Assembly: GCA_950295325.1 (NCBI GenBank)
Contig: OX485804.1
Coordinates: 58,454,429-58,518,428 of the forward strand
DNA length: 64,000 nt
Source of the DNA: Polytrichum commune
Taxonomy: Eukaryota > Streptophyta > Polytrichopsida > Polytrichales > Polytrichaceae
Reading direction: 5' to 3'
Position 1 is the stretch's first letter; the number at the start of each line of letters is the position of its first letter. The notes beneath the pieces are model-generated. The model had not been told where the DNA came from and did no database searches. It saw only the letters and a program-made list of their open reading frames with translations. The position numbers were made by a program, and so were the translations under genes. Positions 22,270 to 32,749 of this stretch are shown one piece after another.

Positions 22270-23560
22270 CTCCCACACACAAAAATAAAAAAATAAAAAA
22301 ATCAGAACAAACAGACAGCCAGCTAGCCAGAAAGAATGAAAGGAAGAAAAGAAGCCAACATGAACAACTTTCTAAACTCTTCCAGTTCAATCAAATTGTC
22401 AAGTCAGGGTTACCCTATATCCACATATAGGGGAACACAGAGTAGATACATAGATCTAATTGGTCACGTGCAATCTGATTGAGTTACGATAAACGTGACT
22501 GCTCAACTGCAGCTTGAGGAATGAAATTCCAGAAGACTGGAATATTTATGCACCTGGCAAGCTCTGAGTTCATCATGTGTTTCATCCAGTAACTAACTTC
22601 TCCCTGCTCTGTTCTAGTTTCTTCTAGTTTTTTTCAGTTCAGATTCCGATAAACTTCCTGGGCATTAACATGGAATCTGCATAAGGATCCTGTTCTGACA
22701 CGTCACATACAGAAGAGATTCTTTTTGTAACCTCTGTATAATCATCCCAAAGTTTCGTAGCCCTTCTAGGTGTACAACAAATTCTTCCAGAGCCTTGTGG
22801 CTTGAGCTGCAAATTGTCAAGTTGGAACCCTGCCACACATATGCACATATGACAGAGTACACAGATCTCAAAATACACCTGCACTCTAATTGAATCTTAA
22901 CAAGACATTGCTCATGAGTTTTAGGATTTAGGGTTCATTCTGTTATCTCTCCCTATTCATTGATACGGAAACTGCATAACATCCAGCCCTGTTCTGTGTC
23001 ACATTCACACGGATGAGGGTTTTGGTAACTTATGAATAGTCTTCCAGTTTCCTACTCTTCTTCACACAACGTTTTCTATTGTACATGTGACTACTAATTC
23101 TCGCCTAGACAGAGCCCTATGGGTCGCTCCATGGACCATGTTCAAATTCCTGTCATCCCTGTATACTTTTCTTGAAGCTAGCCCCATGCTTCTCCAGGAT
23201 ACAGCAATCTGCTGACAATACTAAAGCGTAACTGAAGTATTAATGCTGCAAGTGATTAATAACCTAATTCCTCAATCCTGAAAATCAATTGAAGGTTCGT
23301 ACTTAATCGTTAGTTACTCTCGCCACTGCTGTTTGGATACTGCATATTTAAAGCCCCAACACATGTGCTGGAGTTGTAACATCATGGCAAACCCAATTTT
23401 CTCAATCTGGACGTTTCTAATCTTTCCAGCATGTTTGTAATAATGAGGATAGACGACCAAATCATCAAAATGCCTCAGATTTCTTAGAGCAAGGATGTCC
23501 TCAGTGCAATTACAAGAAGAAAAGTCATTCAGCTTAACCACAGTTTCCTACCTTCCAGTA
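22270..23560. other. Intergenic stretch with a weak internal duplication
   Basis: TGGAATCTGCATAAGGATCC...TTTTTGTAACCTCTG (22670-22740) is echoed by CGGAAACTGCATAACATCC...GTTTTGGTAACTTATG (22968-23032), suggesting an old ~300-bp duplication. No gene was recognised. Confidence 0.35.
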
Positions 23561-24169
23561 CTTCATCTAAATGAGTCAACGGCAACAGACGGTAGTATAC
23601 CTTCATTTCATATGGAAATAAGCAAAGGATGCACTCATGCATACAGATGCTATGATTGACTTGATGACCATGAAGTCAAAATCATGACTCTTTATTCTAT
23701 TTCTAAATTGCAGCAATATGAGTTACAAGGTCTGAATGGAGCTCCATCAGCCCAGATAATTGTACAATGTTACAAAGCGTGATGTTGTGGCTGCTTCGTG
23801 CCATGGTTGTGTGCACCCAGATAATCTAGTGAGTCTGGCCTTTGGCATTTGCGGGCGGATAGTGAATGCAAACTGCATAAGAAATGCCATAGCCACTCTT
23901 CAGATATTGTAGCAACCTGTGCTTAGTGTCTGCGACGATACCATTTATGTGTGTCATTTTATCCTCTACTTTGTGATCTCCTTCACAATCGCCAGCATCG
24001 CCTCCATCGCCACCATCACTCTCCACGTGATGACATAACCTTCGTCATTATTTTTCCCTTTGAATCCTGGGTCGGCAACATCTGTACAATAAATAAGCAA
24101 GGGTCATCGGCAAAATAAAGCTCCGACAATTTATAGTAAGTTCATAACAAAGCATGAAAGTGATATACT

Positions 24170-24665
24170 AAGAATATGAGATGTAAAAAAAGGTATAATA
24201 AGATATAATACAACATAACAAGATGTAATAATGAATTTTTTGTTAAACAATTTTTTGTGAAAAATCTGATTATATCTTATGCCTTATGTATAATAAACTT
24301 TCAACTTATATTTAGGTATATTTTCGATGTATATTTTTAAAATCTTAACTTTTTGGCTACTTCAATCTTATGGGCGGATTTGTTGATACACTTCTGATAT
24401 ACCTAAATGTTATGGGAGAACATGTGTGAATCCTTGGTGATTACTTGAATGTTATGCTATTAAAATATGATGGAAAATTAAAATAAATGTTGAAGAATGA
24501 AAATGCAATCAAAACAATAATTATAATATTATCATAATCAACTCTGCACATTCTCTTGAAGGATCTTACTATACAATCTTGTCATAGGATCCTATGATAG
24601 AATTCACATGTTATAATTATGGACTTGGACTTAGTCCAATTTTATTGAAATATTCTTTATTCTTT
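24170..24665 (+). repeat. Dispersed repeat R1, copy 1
   Basis: Shares GCTTCAATTCTATGGGCGGAT-type text, GTGATTACTTGAATGTTAT, ATTATCATAATCAACTCT and CATGTTATAATTATGGACTTGG with 32750-34105 (plus) and, inverted, with 60660-61005. It lies in the insertion that splits the PR-1-like pseudogene. Confidence 0.7.
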
Positions 24666-24677
24666 ATTCTTTTCCTA

Positions 24678-25909
24678 GGGCCAATTCACATGGGGTCCCA
24701 AGTTCCTAGTCCTACTCATGTCAACAAGTCCCGACATGGAGACAAAGTCCCAACTTTTGAGCCTCAAGAAATTATTGAAGTATGCTTTATCTCCATTGAA
24801 GTAGATGATAATTATTTTATACAAAAATATCTCAAGACTTGTGTTGCAAGTTGGGTCTAGCTTTTTGCTCAACCCAACTCTCAACAAAAATCCCAAGCCT
24901 AAACTCCAAAAACCGAGGCCGTGTAGCCGTCCATGTCACACTTGGAACTTAGGACTTGGGACCCATGTGAAGTGGTAAGTCCCAATTTCCATGCTCTTAA
25001 CCCCTAACTTCCCACACCCAATTTCCCTCAAATATGTCCAAAAAATGTGACCTCAATTTCAGCAACCGTAGCTAAAGATCTAAAGTTTTTTTTCTGACAA
25101 ATCCAACTCTATAGATGTTTGCAAATTAGAGATGACTACTTAGAGTCCAAATTCTAAATGTTCAAGTTCTATTATGTAGGAGACTATAATAGGAATGTCA
25201 ATAATGGTCTTGAAGGGTAGTAATTTAAAATTTTAATTAGGGTTGGATTTTTTTATCAAACCTCCACTCAAATCCTCTCCAAATGACAAGAAGTTACCCT
25301 CATTCAAAAGAGGGGAAATATACCTACTCAAATCAACTCAGAAATCTTGAATCCATTATTTTGTGATATTTTGGGAAGCTTTGCAATTGAGGCAACGGTG
25401 CCACAACTACACATCTTCCACATGGAATTACACCCACCAACACATGTCCACTTAAAAACTCCAAAAGTATATGTTTAGAATATGTTGCGTTTGAGTGTCA
25501 TGCAAATTTTTAGATCAATTGGGAATCGTTTGCACATAAGGATCAACAAAAAAAACATGTTTAGGATATGCCTCTAAATTGCGGAGGTGACAAATGTCAA
25601 GCAAACATTTGTGGACGAGTTCCACTATAAACCAGATGAGAGCACACTCCCATATTTGAATTAATCCAAAAAAAACTAACTATGTTGAATCAAAATTATC
25701 CACATGGCAGGACATGGTGAACTTGACCATGAACAAAAGGAGTAGTCGAAACAATCCAGAAACCATCCGAACTGGTGTCAAAGGAGTTAGAGCAAATTGC
25801 TCATGACCAGATTATGATCTCATTGGACATTAGGGGTTGATGGGTGAGATTGCACATGTTGACCTCAAGTGAACTGGGGTTTAAGACTTGGAACCCGTGT
25901 GAACTAGCC
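24678..25909. mobile_element. PIF/Harbinger-like element, long form (~1.23 kb)
   Basis: The left end GGGCCAATTCACATGGGG and the right end CCCGTGTGAACTAGCC are inverted and match the element at 31658-32019. Left 300 bp and right 70 bp align with that copy; the ~860 bp between (24995-25845) is extra. Part of it (25010-25150) recurs at 51361-51500, so it is probably a further insertion. Confidence 0.65.
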
Positions 25910-26619
25910 TTTATTATGATATGCACACAATGAATACGTAGGCCAACTGTCAAATAAGACACCATTGGATTCATCTTTTTGAGCTCTTTGCAACAAGACC
26001 AACTTCATTGAGAAAATAATATTTGTGAAAAAATAAATAAACACAATGAACAAAACTGAGTCGCTTGTCATAAAAAGCATGTTACCGTGGTAAATGGCTT
26101 TGAATGTACCACGGTGTCCATTGCCAGAACTAGCAAAGCCTTGAACCCAAGAGCTAGTAGCGTCCTTCGGCCCCTGCAGGTTGGAGACACACCAAGAATT
26201 CTGGCCAACTGAAATTTCTGGAGCAGGCGACCAAGCTTACACATTGTTGTTCTGCCACAGATTTTGCAATCTCAACAAGAGTGTTGACCGTAGTGATGTT
26301 CCACACGAGACTTTCAGCACCTGCGGCAGAGCGGACCTTGTTGTGGGCGTCCAAAAATTCTTGAGTGACAACGCTGAGTCGTACCTAATGAGCTCAAACA
26401 GATCCAAGCCACGTTGCCTCTACAACTCATACAACAACTGCCGAGTAGATCGCCCTCATCTCCCATGCCATGTTCATCGAGAATCGAGATCAATTAGAAT
26501 GCAGCTACAAGTCTGTACAAATCAGAGGTACCCAGCACCTAGCTAGCTGCACCACTGATGATCACTCGACCCATCTTTCGGTGATTCTCTGCTGTTGAGA
26601 CTGGAAATACATCATTGTA

Positions 26620-26688
26620 TAGTAGCAGGATGCTTCCAGAAAACAGGCATCATCTTCATGAGCTCAGTACCTTCTGATGTTCCATACA
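26620..26688 (-). promoter_or_regulatory. 69-bp block identical to 31157-31225
   Basis: Identical base for base to the block upstream of the intact PR-1-like gene although flanks differ by roughly one base in ten. Here it is upstream of the broken paralog. Confidence 0.6.
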
Positions 26689-27009
26689 ACTCTCGCTGTG
26701 TGGATGCAGCTTGCCAGCTCTATCCAGTGAGAGCTGACTGAACCAACAGAAGGAAGTAATAAAAATTTACAAAACCCATAATGTTATGGTACGTCATCAG
26801 TTGACACTTGTTAGGTCCACTAGATTTAGAAGAATTATTTCGAGTAGTACATTGATGTCATGACCTTCCTGTTTGGTCTATTCATGCACTGATGTACACG
26901 TGCGGATTCGCAACTTTTGAGGAAAAGTGATCCTCTCTTCAGTAAATCATTGTAATTGCATCTCACTCGTTGCAGATTCACAGAAATGTGGCAGCCTATA
27001 TCTAGGTCC

Positions 27010-27120
27010 AGAACCGCTGGCATAATATAGAGTTGTGGCTTGTACTCATGTTGGCACAGCCGCACAAGGCGTGCACAGCCAAGGAAAGCAACCCAAGCAG
27101 CGTAATCTTTGTCATGATGT
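27010..27120 (-). other. Conserved reading upstream of the PR-1-like pseudogene
   Basis: One minus-strand frame reads WVAFLGCARLVRLCQHEYKP and then IMPAVLDLDI; the same frame at 31640-31540 reads WIAFLGCSCLCRHEYKP and VMPAALDLDV. Another frame here has a start and a signal-peptide-like MTKITLLGLLSLAVHALCG that ends after 37 codons. It could be a gene fragment carried with the duplication; I do not recognise the protein. Confidence 0.35.
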
Positions 27121-27199
27121 TAAAGTAGCTAAGATGGAACTCACCATCAAAGTGAAGGAGCCTGTTCTATACAATATATGGACATCAATCTGAAATATA

Positions 27200-29480
27200 C
27201 TTATATCTCAAATACATCTATATTTATAATAGTATGTATTGACAATATCATTCAGGTTTTAGGAATGAAGTGAAGAAATTTAGTGAATTCACAAACTAAT
27301 TATTCTTTTGAAAATTTTAGGTTGTCAATTGACAAATTTTCACCCAAAGATATTACATTGGGTTCAAGGCCTCCCAAGATGTTCTAGGTGGCATCTTTGA
27401 ATATAATTGTTGCCTTCATCCTCCTTTCACACAATCTGACTTATCAAGGAGAACTTGAGATTGGCATGTTTAACTTAATATTTCCTAGTCCCAACTTCAA
27501 CTAGGAGCACATATAACGACTTCAATCCTTGGGTGGTTGGAAGACTCCTATTAGATTTGGCATCCATCCTAACATGTTCTTAGATGTGCAAGAAATGGTA
27601 CTGAGTTGCTTATCACTTAAGTTGAATTTAGTGAAAGAGTGTTAGTTTCATGTCCTAAAGAAGATACGTTAGAATGTGAAAAGGACCCAATAACAGCTTG
27701 CCACTAGCCTATGCTTGGTTTCCATTCATAGAATTGATGCCCCTGATCTTGGTGATTAGTTCCTTCAACTTGAACCCATATAGAAAAGGGTACATTCTTA
27801 CAAGGATTCCAATTTTTGAATATTTTTAAAATATTATGGGACATGAAGGGGGTGTGGAGATGGCTTGGATATTAACAGAGGTGTCATAGAGCTTCAAACT
27901 CGACACTTCTTTCAATTCATCTTGTTGACAAATTCAACACATCTGTGGTGGGCGGTTTGGGGACCACTCTCTTAGTTTAAGATCATCTTTTCATACCAAG
28001 CAATCAAATTTGAAAGTACAATCTGTATTTTCAAGTCATTGTTATAATGCCATTCTCCACCTCGTGTAAGTTCAGCTTCTACTATGAAGCATTCTTATTC
28101 CTAATAATGCAAGAAAAACAAGAATTTACACACAAATGTAAGGATTATACATAGACTTGAGTATATCCCTCACATATGTATGCAATGGAAATTGAATGCA
28201 CAAAATAGGCCTAAAGTATCCATAGCAATGACATACATTGCTTTAACTTCAAAAAATCATTGAATCAGGTTTATACAAATTTGTATCAACTTCAAAAGTC
28301 ATTTGTGCTTACACAATTACACTCTCTAAATCCATCATCAAGTGGTTTGTCAAGTCATACGTCTACATTGACCCATGTAACTTTGAAACCAACGTGGTCA
28401 ATTGGATCCACATACTCCACAACTCTTCCTAAATATCAAAGTCGTAGTTATCAAAGTCACTTGTGGTTTACTGTCCTACCTCTTTTCTTCACCTTCTTCA
28501 CAATTGCCTCATTGACATAGACCAAGACTTCTAATGATTGGAAATGACAACCCATGAGCATAGATTCTTAGGCATTGCACATGCCTATATGTAGCCTGTA
28601 TTTTAGACTAATAACACCAATCTAAATTGAAATATAAGTTGAAGGTTTAAGGTACTATAATTGGCATATGCATGGTAACTAATCCACTAGGAAGGGCTAC
28701 AAGCTTACCTCAAAACCATTATGTAGCCATGTACCCTTGCAACAACCCCAACAAAGACCTTGGAATGTGGCATTTCGGGACATGAAACTTGATTTTTATT
28801 GTCATAACAAGCCAGTATCCCTCATGTATCTGTGACATCATTGGAATGGTCAATGCAAGCGTCAACCAAAAAATGAACTTGATGGGCTCTTGAATCTTTA
28901 CTAGCAGATGCTTTGGGGGGTCTCCCAGCTTTATACACATACTTACAAACAGCGATGGCATGCTCAGCCTCTTCTTGGACTAACGCTGCAACATGCACCT
29001 TGGAATTGATGTGCTCGGCCATATTAGCCTCCAAAGGCCCAGCTGTGGGAAATACACGCAGCTATTCACAGTCAAATTTGCACAGCTCAATTTAGAGTTG
29101 AATAATTTAACTTGTCTATGTCCTAGTCATCATGCACTCACTGTTCTGATACAACAAAATGACTCATGATTTGTTTCACACATGATCGGCCCCCTCTCAT
29201 CGTTTAGATTATGAAATTTAGAGAAGCATTATAATATGGACATTGCATCAGATTGGCACGTACCAACCATCAAGTGAAGTCACATGACCAAGGAGTATGT
29301 ACTCCGTGATGTAGGAATTGTGATCTAGGATTAAACAACACTTAGCCTTGTATTTAGTGTCATGGTATTTTATGTCACCATGATAACTTTGCTCGTGACA
29401 CTTCTTATGAATAAGTTTACAACTACCATCATCTCAACTTACCTTTAGTTCATCCACTTTTAGTTTGGTGTATTCTGCAT
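27200..29480. other. Intergenic stretch, no supported gene
   Basis: Minus-strand ORFs at 29034-28822 (EHINSKVHVAALVQEEAEHA and nearby KAGRPPKASASKDSRAH) and 28961-28719 overlap in different frames. The first looks like a real but unrecognised fragment, perhaps the zinc-finger end of a transposase. Nothing else was recognised. Confidence 0.35.
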
Positions 29481-29489
29481 CCTAATATT

Positions 29490-29725
29490 TCCTTAATGAA
29501 ATATTGACATGGATGATCAAAATTTAGATGAAAAACCCTTAGTAAGTGACAGTAATTTCAAACATTGTTAAATCTATAATGCTCAAAAAAAATTACAAGG
29601 AATAAAAAATAATGTCAGGTTTACATTGAGTGTTGGTGACACTACAGAGGGGCGGTTTACAGTGAGTGTTGAGCAAGACAAATAGAATCAACAACACTAA
29701 ATATGATATTTATTGTACTTCTTGC
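29490..29725 (-). repeat. Dispersed repeat R2, copy 1 (inverted)
   Basis: Reverse-complement matches to 57595-57780: GATGAAAAA.CCCTTAGTAAGTGACA, TAAATCTATAATGC, ACAAGGAATAAAAAATAATGTC and CAAGACAAATAGAAT. Other copies are at 57230-57400 and 60380-60515. Confidence 0.6.
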
Positions 29726-30142
29726 CAGCCTGCAGTTGCAATATATTAGTGTAGAATCACCCAAAATGGAACGGATAATGTCATTAAGAAGAAGAAGAAA
29801 TTCACATTGATAAGCTACTCATTCAACATAGCTTCCTAGCTTCCTCCAATAACATTTCAGCTAAAGAGATAAACGGCAACAGATGGCAGATCTCACTTTT
29901 ATTTCATCTCAGAATACAAAACTCTACATTGATGCACACAAAATGCTATGAATGACTCATGTGCCGATCACACCAACATTTCCGTATTGTTCGAGACGTG
30001 AATTGTTGGGGATTATATTGAGAAATAGATGCCGGCCCACCACTTTTCACACAATTGCAGCTGGCCGGAAATGCCGACTGATGGTGCCAGAAGTAGCCGG
30101 TGTGATCAGCCCCTCACTCGATCATGATCATGACATGACTCT

Positions 30143-30148
30143 TTATTC
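30143..30148 (-). terminator. Poly(A) signal AATAAA of the PR-1-like gene
   Basis: AATAAA on the minus strand about 130 bases past the stop codon. The surrounding GACTCTTTATTCTAT is kept in the pseudogene copy at about 23690. Confidence 0.5.
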
Positions 30149-30274
30149 TATATCTAGATTGCGGCAGGGGTTCCGTCGCCCCAGATTATTGCCCAATGTG
30201 ACAACACGTGATGTGGTGTGGTGGCCGCTTCGTGCAGGGAGAATCGTACCATGGTTGTGCGCCGGCCAGGTGAT

Positions 30275-31027
30275 CTAGGGATCCGTAGTATCGCCACTTG
30301 CATTCGCGGCCGGATAGTATTCGCAGACTACGTAGTATATGCCATTGTTGCATTGGAGGTTGTAGCAACCTGTACTTAGTGTCTGCGACCACACCATCTG
30401 TGTGTATTCGCGAGAGCCATAATGTTCAATATGGTGTCTCTCACCATCACCACCATCACCACCGTCGCCTCCGTCGCCTCCGTCGCCGCCGTCACCACCA
30501 TGGCCTCCATCACCCCCGTCACCTCCCTCGCCGCCCTCCCCTCCGTCACCTCCGTCACCGCCATCCCCGCCGTCGCCGCCGTCACTATCCTCTTCCTCCT
30601 CCTCGTCATGGTCGCCTTCGCCATCCTTATTCTCTTTGAATTTGCCATGACCACCATTGCCGGAACTGGCAAAGCCAGCCCGGGCCCAATAGATAGTAGC
30701 GTTCCGAGGACTCTGAGGGCCGACGGCGCACCAGGAGTTTTGGCCGTAGTCTTCGTCATCCGAATTTATGCTCATGGTCCCCTGATCACCGGAACATACG
30801 CCCAAGCTTGCGCATTGTTGCTCCGCGACAGATTTCGCAATCTCGACGAGACTGTCATTCCACACGAGACTCTCAACACCCGCGGCAGCGCGGACCGCGT
30901 TGTGGGCGTCCAAAAACTCTTGAGCGTCGACACTGAGCTGCACCTGAGCTCCAACAGATCCAGGCCACAGGCCCAGTATGGCGCATACAACAAGTGCCAT
31001 GTAAATCGCCTTCAACTTCCACGCCAT
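30275..31027 (-). CDS. Secreted PR-1-like CAP protein with a Gly-Gly-Asp tract
   Basis: A single open exon of 250 residues. Residues 1-27 are a signal peptide (cleavage after SVGA). The CAP domain begins EFLDAHNAVRAAAGVESLVW (37-56), continues through VEIAKSVAEQQC and YGQNSWCAVGP (94-104), and ends with EYTQMVWSQTLSTGCYN (207-223) and YYVVCEYYPAANASG (231-245). Between them, where PR-1 proteins have a short loop, residues 124-200 hold an acidic run (DGEGDHDEEEEED) and about fifteen GGD/GGE/GGH units. Of the four conserved CAP metal-site residues, H42 is kept, the Glu of GENL is Gln, and the His of HYTQ is Glu. CAP proteins act in the apoplast in defence and bind sterols. The tract may be an extracellular acidic, Ca-binding or flexible loop; this is inference. 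Its broken paralog lies at 23.6-27.1 kb. Confidence 0.85.
   Translation of the reverse strand: MAWKLKAIYMALVVCAILGLWPGSVGAQVQLSVDAQEFLDAHNAVRAAAGVESLVWNDSLVEIAKSVAEQQCASLGVCSGDQGTMSINSDDEDYGQNSWCAVGPQSPRNATIYWARAGFASSGNGGHGKFKENKDGEGDHDEEEEEDSDGGDGGDGGDGGDGGEGGEGGDGGDGGHGGDGGDGGDGGDGGDGGDGERHHIEHYGSREYTQMVWSQTLSTGCYNLQCNNGIYYVVCEYYPAANASGDTTDP
30440..30590 (-). repeat. In-frame GGN-GGN-GAY coding repeat
   Basis: A nine-base coding repeat that encodes GGD, GGE and GGH units inside the PR-1-like gene. The pseudogene copy has only a few units, so the tract expanded or contracted after duplication. It leaves other frames open on both strands by composition. Confidence 0.8.
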
Positions 31028-31156
31028 GACGATGAATTATAAAACGGTACTGGAGTAACCAGAGTTACCCAGCACCTACCTAGCTGCACCACTGATGATC
31101 ACTCGACTCGTCTTTCGGTGATTTTCTGCTTTTGAGACTTGAAAAACATCATTATG

Positions 31157-31225
31157 TAGTAGCAGGATGCTTCCAGAAAACAGGCATCATCTTCATGAGC
31201 TCAGTACCTTCTGATGTTCCATACA
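31157..31225 (-). promoter_or_regulatory. 69-bp block upstream of the PR-1-like gene, identical in the paralog
   Basis: It lies 130-200 bases upstream of the ATG at 31027, in the likely leader or promoter. On the gene's strand one frame reads YGTSEGTELMKMMPVFWKHP and closes soon after, so it might be an upstream ORF; it might also be a protein-binding region. Confidence 0.5.
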
Positions 31226-31657
31226 GCTCTTGCCGTGCGGTGCAGCTTCCCATCTCTATCCAGTGAGACTGGATAAAAGCAATGGAAGCAAGAAATTCAA
31301 AATTGCAACACCAATACTGTGATGCTAGATCATCAGTTGACACTGTTAGTTAGGTCTACTGCATCCAAAAAAATTCTTCCAGGTAGTACATTGATGTCGT
31401 GGCCTTCCTGTTTGATTGGGCTATTGCTGCGCTGTCGATCTGCAAAGGACAATTTTTCACTTTTCGGAGAAAGTGATGTGCTCTTTTGTAAATCATGAGA
31501 AGTGCATCTCACTTTGTTGCAGATCCACAGAAATGTCACGGCTTACATCTAGGTCCAGAGCTGCCGGCATGACATGGAGCCGTGGCTTATACTCATGTCG
31601 GCAAAGGCATGAGCAGCCAAGGAAAGCGATCCAAGGCCACCTGAGAGGGAAATGTTA

Positions 31658-32019
31658 GGGCCGGTTCACATGGGGTCCCGAGTCCCCACATGGAGACAAA
31701 GTCCCAACTTTTGAGCCTCAAGACACCATTAAAATGTGGTCAATTATCATCAAAGGTGGATCTTGATTATATTATGCAACAATATTCACCGGACTTGTGT
31801 TGAGAGTTGGGTCTAGCTTTATGCACAGCCCAACTCTCAACACAAGTGCGGAGCCTCACCTCCAAAAGCCAAAACGTGTTGTCATGTAGGCATCCATGTC
31901 ATACTTGGGACTTAAGACTTGGAACCCGTGTGTAGTGGTAAGTCCCAGCTTCCATGCTTTCAACGGTTGAGATTGCATGGATTGACCTCAACTGACTTGG
32001 GACCCATGTGAATCGACCC
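31658..32019. mobile_element. PIF/Harbinger-like MITE (362 bp), TSD TTA
   Basis: Ends GGGCCGGTTCACATGGGG and CCCATGTGAATCGACCC are inverted and flanked by TTA at 31655-31657 and 32020-32022. An internal inverted pair ACTTGTGTTGAGAGTTGGG / CCCAACTCTCAACACAAGT surrounds TCTAGCTTTATGCAC. Relatives lie at 24678 and 50215. Confidence 0.88.
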
Positions 32020-32029
32020 TTACTTCATG

Positions 32030-32745
32030 AACCTAATGATATGAGCATGCTCATGTCAAAGCCCATGGTCATAGGTTTTATATGGGTCTAGAACATGGTT
32101 ATGGAGTCATACAGGTCGTTCATTGGGCATCATAAAAATTATAATGGACAGTCCCCTTCAAAACAAGGTTATAGGGGCACATACGTCACAAAAATCAATA
32201 TTTTGAGGGCGGGTCAAGAAAACTGGTAATCAGGACATGCTCGTGGCCTAGCTTCTCTTTGCTCTAGATGTGGTTTGGTGTTCCCGGTGGCATCTAATGG
32301 GAATGGCATTAACAATTACAAGGACATGGCTCATTCAATAATCAGTTTTTTAGGGTTTGTAATTTTTTTAGATGAGCCACACACTCTTCCTGACTCTCAT
32401 CCACAAAGCCCAATTATTTGTTGCCCACCAATTTATTCAGAGAGGCAATTCATTGTACAAACCTCCTCACTAAGACTTTAAAAAGGAGTGACTGAATCTT
32501 TTCAAGGGTTGTCTCTCCCTCAATAATCAGTGTCCCTGAGTCATTTTGATGATGGCCTCTCACCTTCATAGGCATGCTTAAGAGGACTACAACTCTTCTA
32601 CTAGTTTTTTAGTACGCCGGAGTTGACAGAAGATATACAAGGCCCTTTTGTGGACAATTCAATAACTCTACAAGAATTATTGGTTGAATATCACATGTGT
32701 TGGGAATTTGTCATCTAGTGTACAATTGCGAACACAAAAATCATC
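32030..32745. other. Stretch without a recognised gene
   Basis: Only short unconnected ORFs. Nothing else seen. Confidence 0.35.
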
Positions 32746-32749
32746 ATAA

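Larger units (their letters stand above)
23570..27120 (-). pseudogene. Broken PR-1-like paralog, split by a ~2-kb insertion
   Basis: The 5' half is at about 26500-26087 (minus): MDAHNKVRSAAGAESLVWN and VEIAKSVAEQQCVSL, then GFASSGNGHRGTFKAIYHG. The 3' half is at 24084-23826, with a short GGD run (DGGDGGDAGDCEGD), the QTLSTGCYN region in one frame and YAVCIHYPPANAKG in another. Upstream flank (26520-27110) and downstream flank (23570-23760) align with those of the intact gene at 30-31.6 kb, so the whole block is a tandem duplicate in the same orientation. There are frameshifts around the GGD run and after GCYN. The interruption (24085-26086) has GTAAC and TTGTACAG at its edges and might be spliceable, but the intact paralog has no intron there. 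Confidence 0.85.

Noticed and set aside
30298-31042. Long open frames on the plus strand and a second minus-strand frame across the PR-1-like gene
   Set aside because: They are by-products of the GGN-GGN-GAY repeat, which lacks stops in other frames; their translations are His/Arg- or Thr/Ala-rich without domains.
31090-31225. Box C/D small nucleolar RNA upstream of the PR-1-like gene
   Set aside because: A TGATGA word and CTGA words exist, but the base before TGATGA does not fit the box and no closing stem was found.
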